Shown here piece by piece: positions 5,837 through 5,871 of a stretch of DNA of 5,871 nt. Under the pieces are notes generated by a model. The model searched no databases and was not told the origin of the DNA. It was given only the letters and a program-made list of their open reading frames with translations. Origin of the DNA: Bacteroidaceae bacterium (lineage in GTDB: Bacteria > Bacteroidota > Bacteroidia > Bacteroidales > Bacteroidaceae). The stretch covers positions 1 to 5,871 of the forward strand of contig JAFTTD010000156.1 of NCBI GenBank assembly GCA_017466965.1, in the 5' to 3' direction. The translations under genes were made by a program, and so were the position numbers. Numbering within the stretch: position 1 is the first letter of the stretch; every line of letters starts with the position of its first letter.

Positions 5837-5871
5837 ATGTATCATAAAATCAGGAAACAAGGAAGACTCCA
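5837..5871 (+). CDS. Possible start of a downstream gene (partial)
   Basis: An ATG 3 nt after the ligase stop opens a frame, MYHKIRKQGRL, that stays open to the window edge. The tight spacing and lack of a terminator would fit an operon. Eleven codons cannot identify a product, and the frame could be open by chance. Confidence 0.3.
   Translation, partial: MYHKIRKQGRL

Overview
The window looks like chromosomal DNA from a Bacteroidales bacterium, probably Prevotella or a close relative. The evidence is the AT-rich intergenic DNA, the lack of Shine-Dalgarno sequences, Bacteroidetes-type promoters (TTG / 19 bp / TAnnTTTG), and proteins typical of the group. These include a secreted Trp-Cys-Gly-Pro-Cys thioredoxin-like protein and a large secreted protein ending in a C-terminal module of the type YYSLNG...PQRGVNIIVKK. 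The genus is an inference; no rRNA or other marker gene is present.

Layout: positions 1-102 are a short GC-rich edge with no assignable gene. Three genes follow on the minus strand. They are a Vsr-type mismatch endonuclease (103-657), an exported thioredoxin-fold protein with a long uncharacterised C-terminal half (756-1904), and a multidomain exported protein of unknown function (1992-3719). A GC-rich hairpin sits in each gap between these genes. A divergent, very AT-rich control region of about 455 bp (3720-4174) separates them from a plus-strand long-chain acyl-CoA synthetase/AMP-binding ligase (4175-5833). A possible next gene begins 3 nt after the ligase stop and runs off the window.

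The genes do not form one obvious pathway. Vsr is a DNA repair enzyme usually associated with a cytosine-5 methyltransferase, and none is visible here. The two exported proteins could share a transcript, but the hairpin between them argues for at least partial separation. The ligase is transcribed away from them and would supply activated fatty acids for lipid metabolism.

The least ordinary sequence is the ligase control region. It holds two consensus-like promoters in tandem and an exact 22-bp direct repeat with a 43-bp period. The second repeat copy abuts the -33 element of the proximal promoter, which looks like a candidate operator pair. I see no convincing new multi-gene system, mobile element, CRISPR array or RNA gene.
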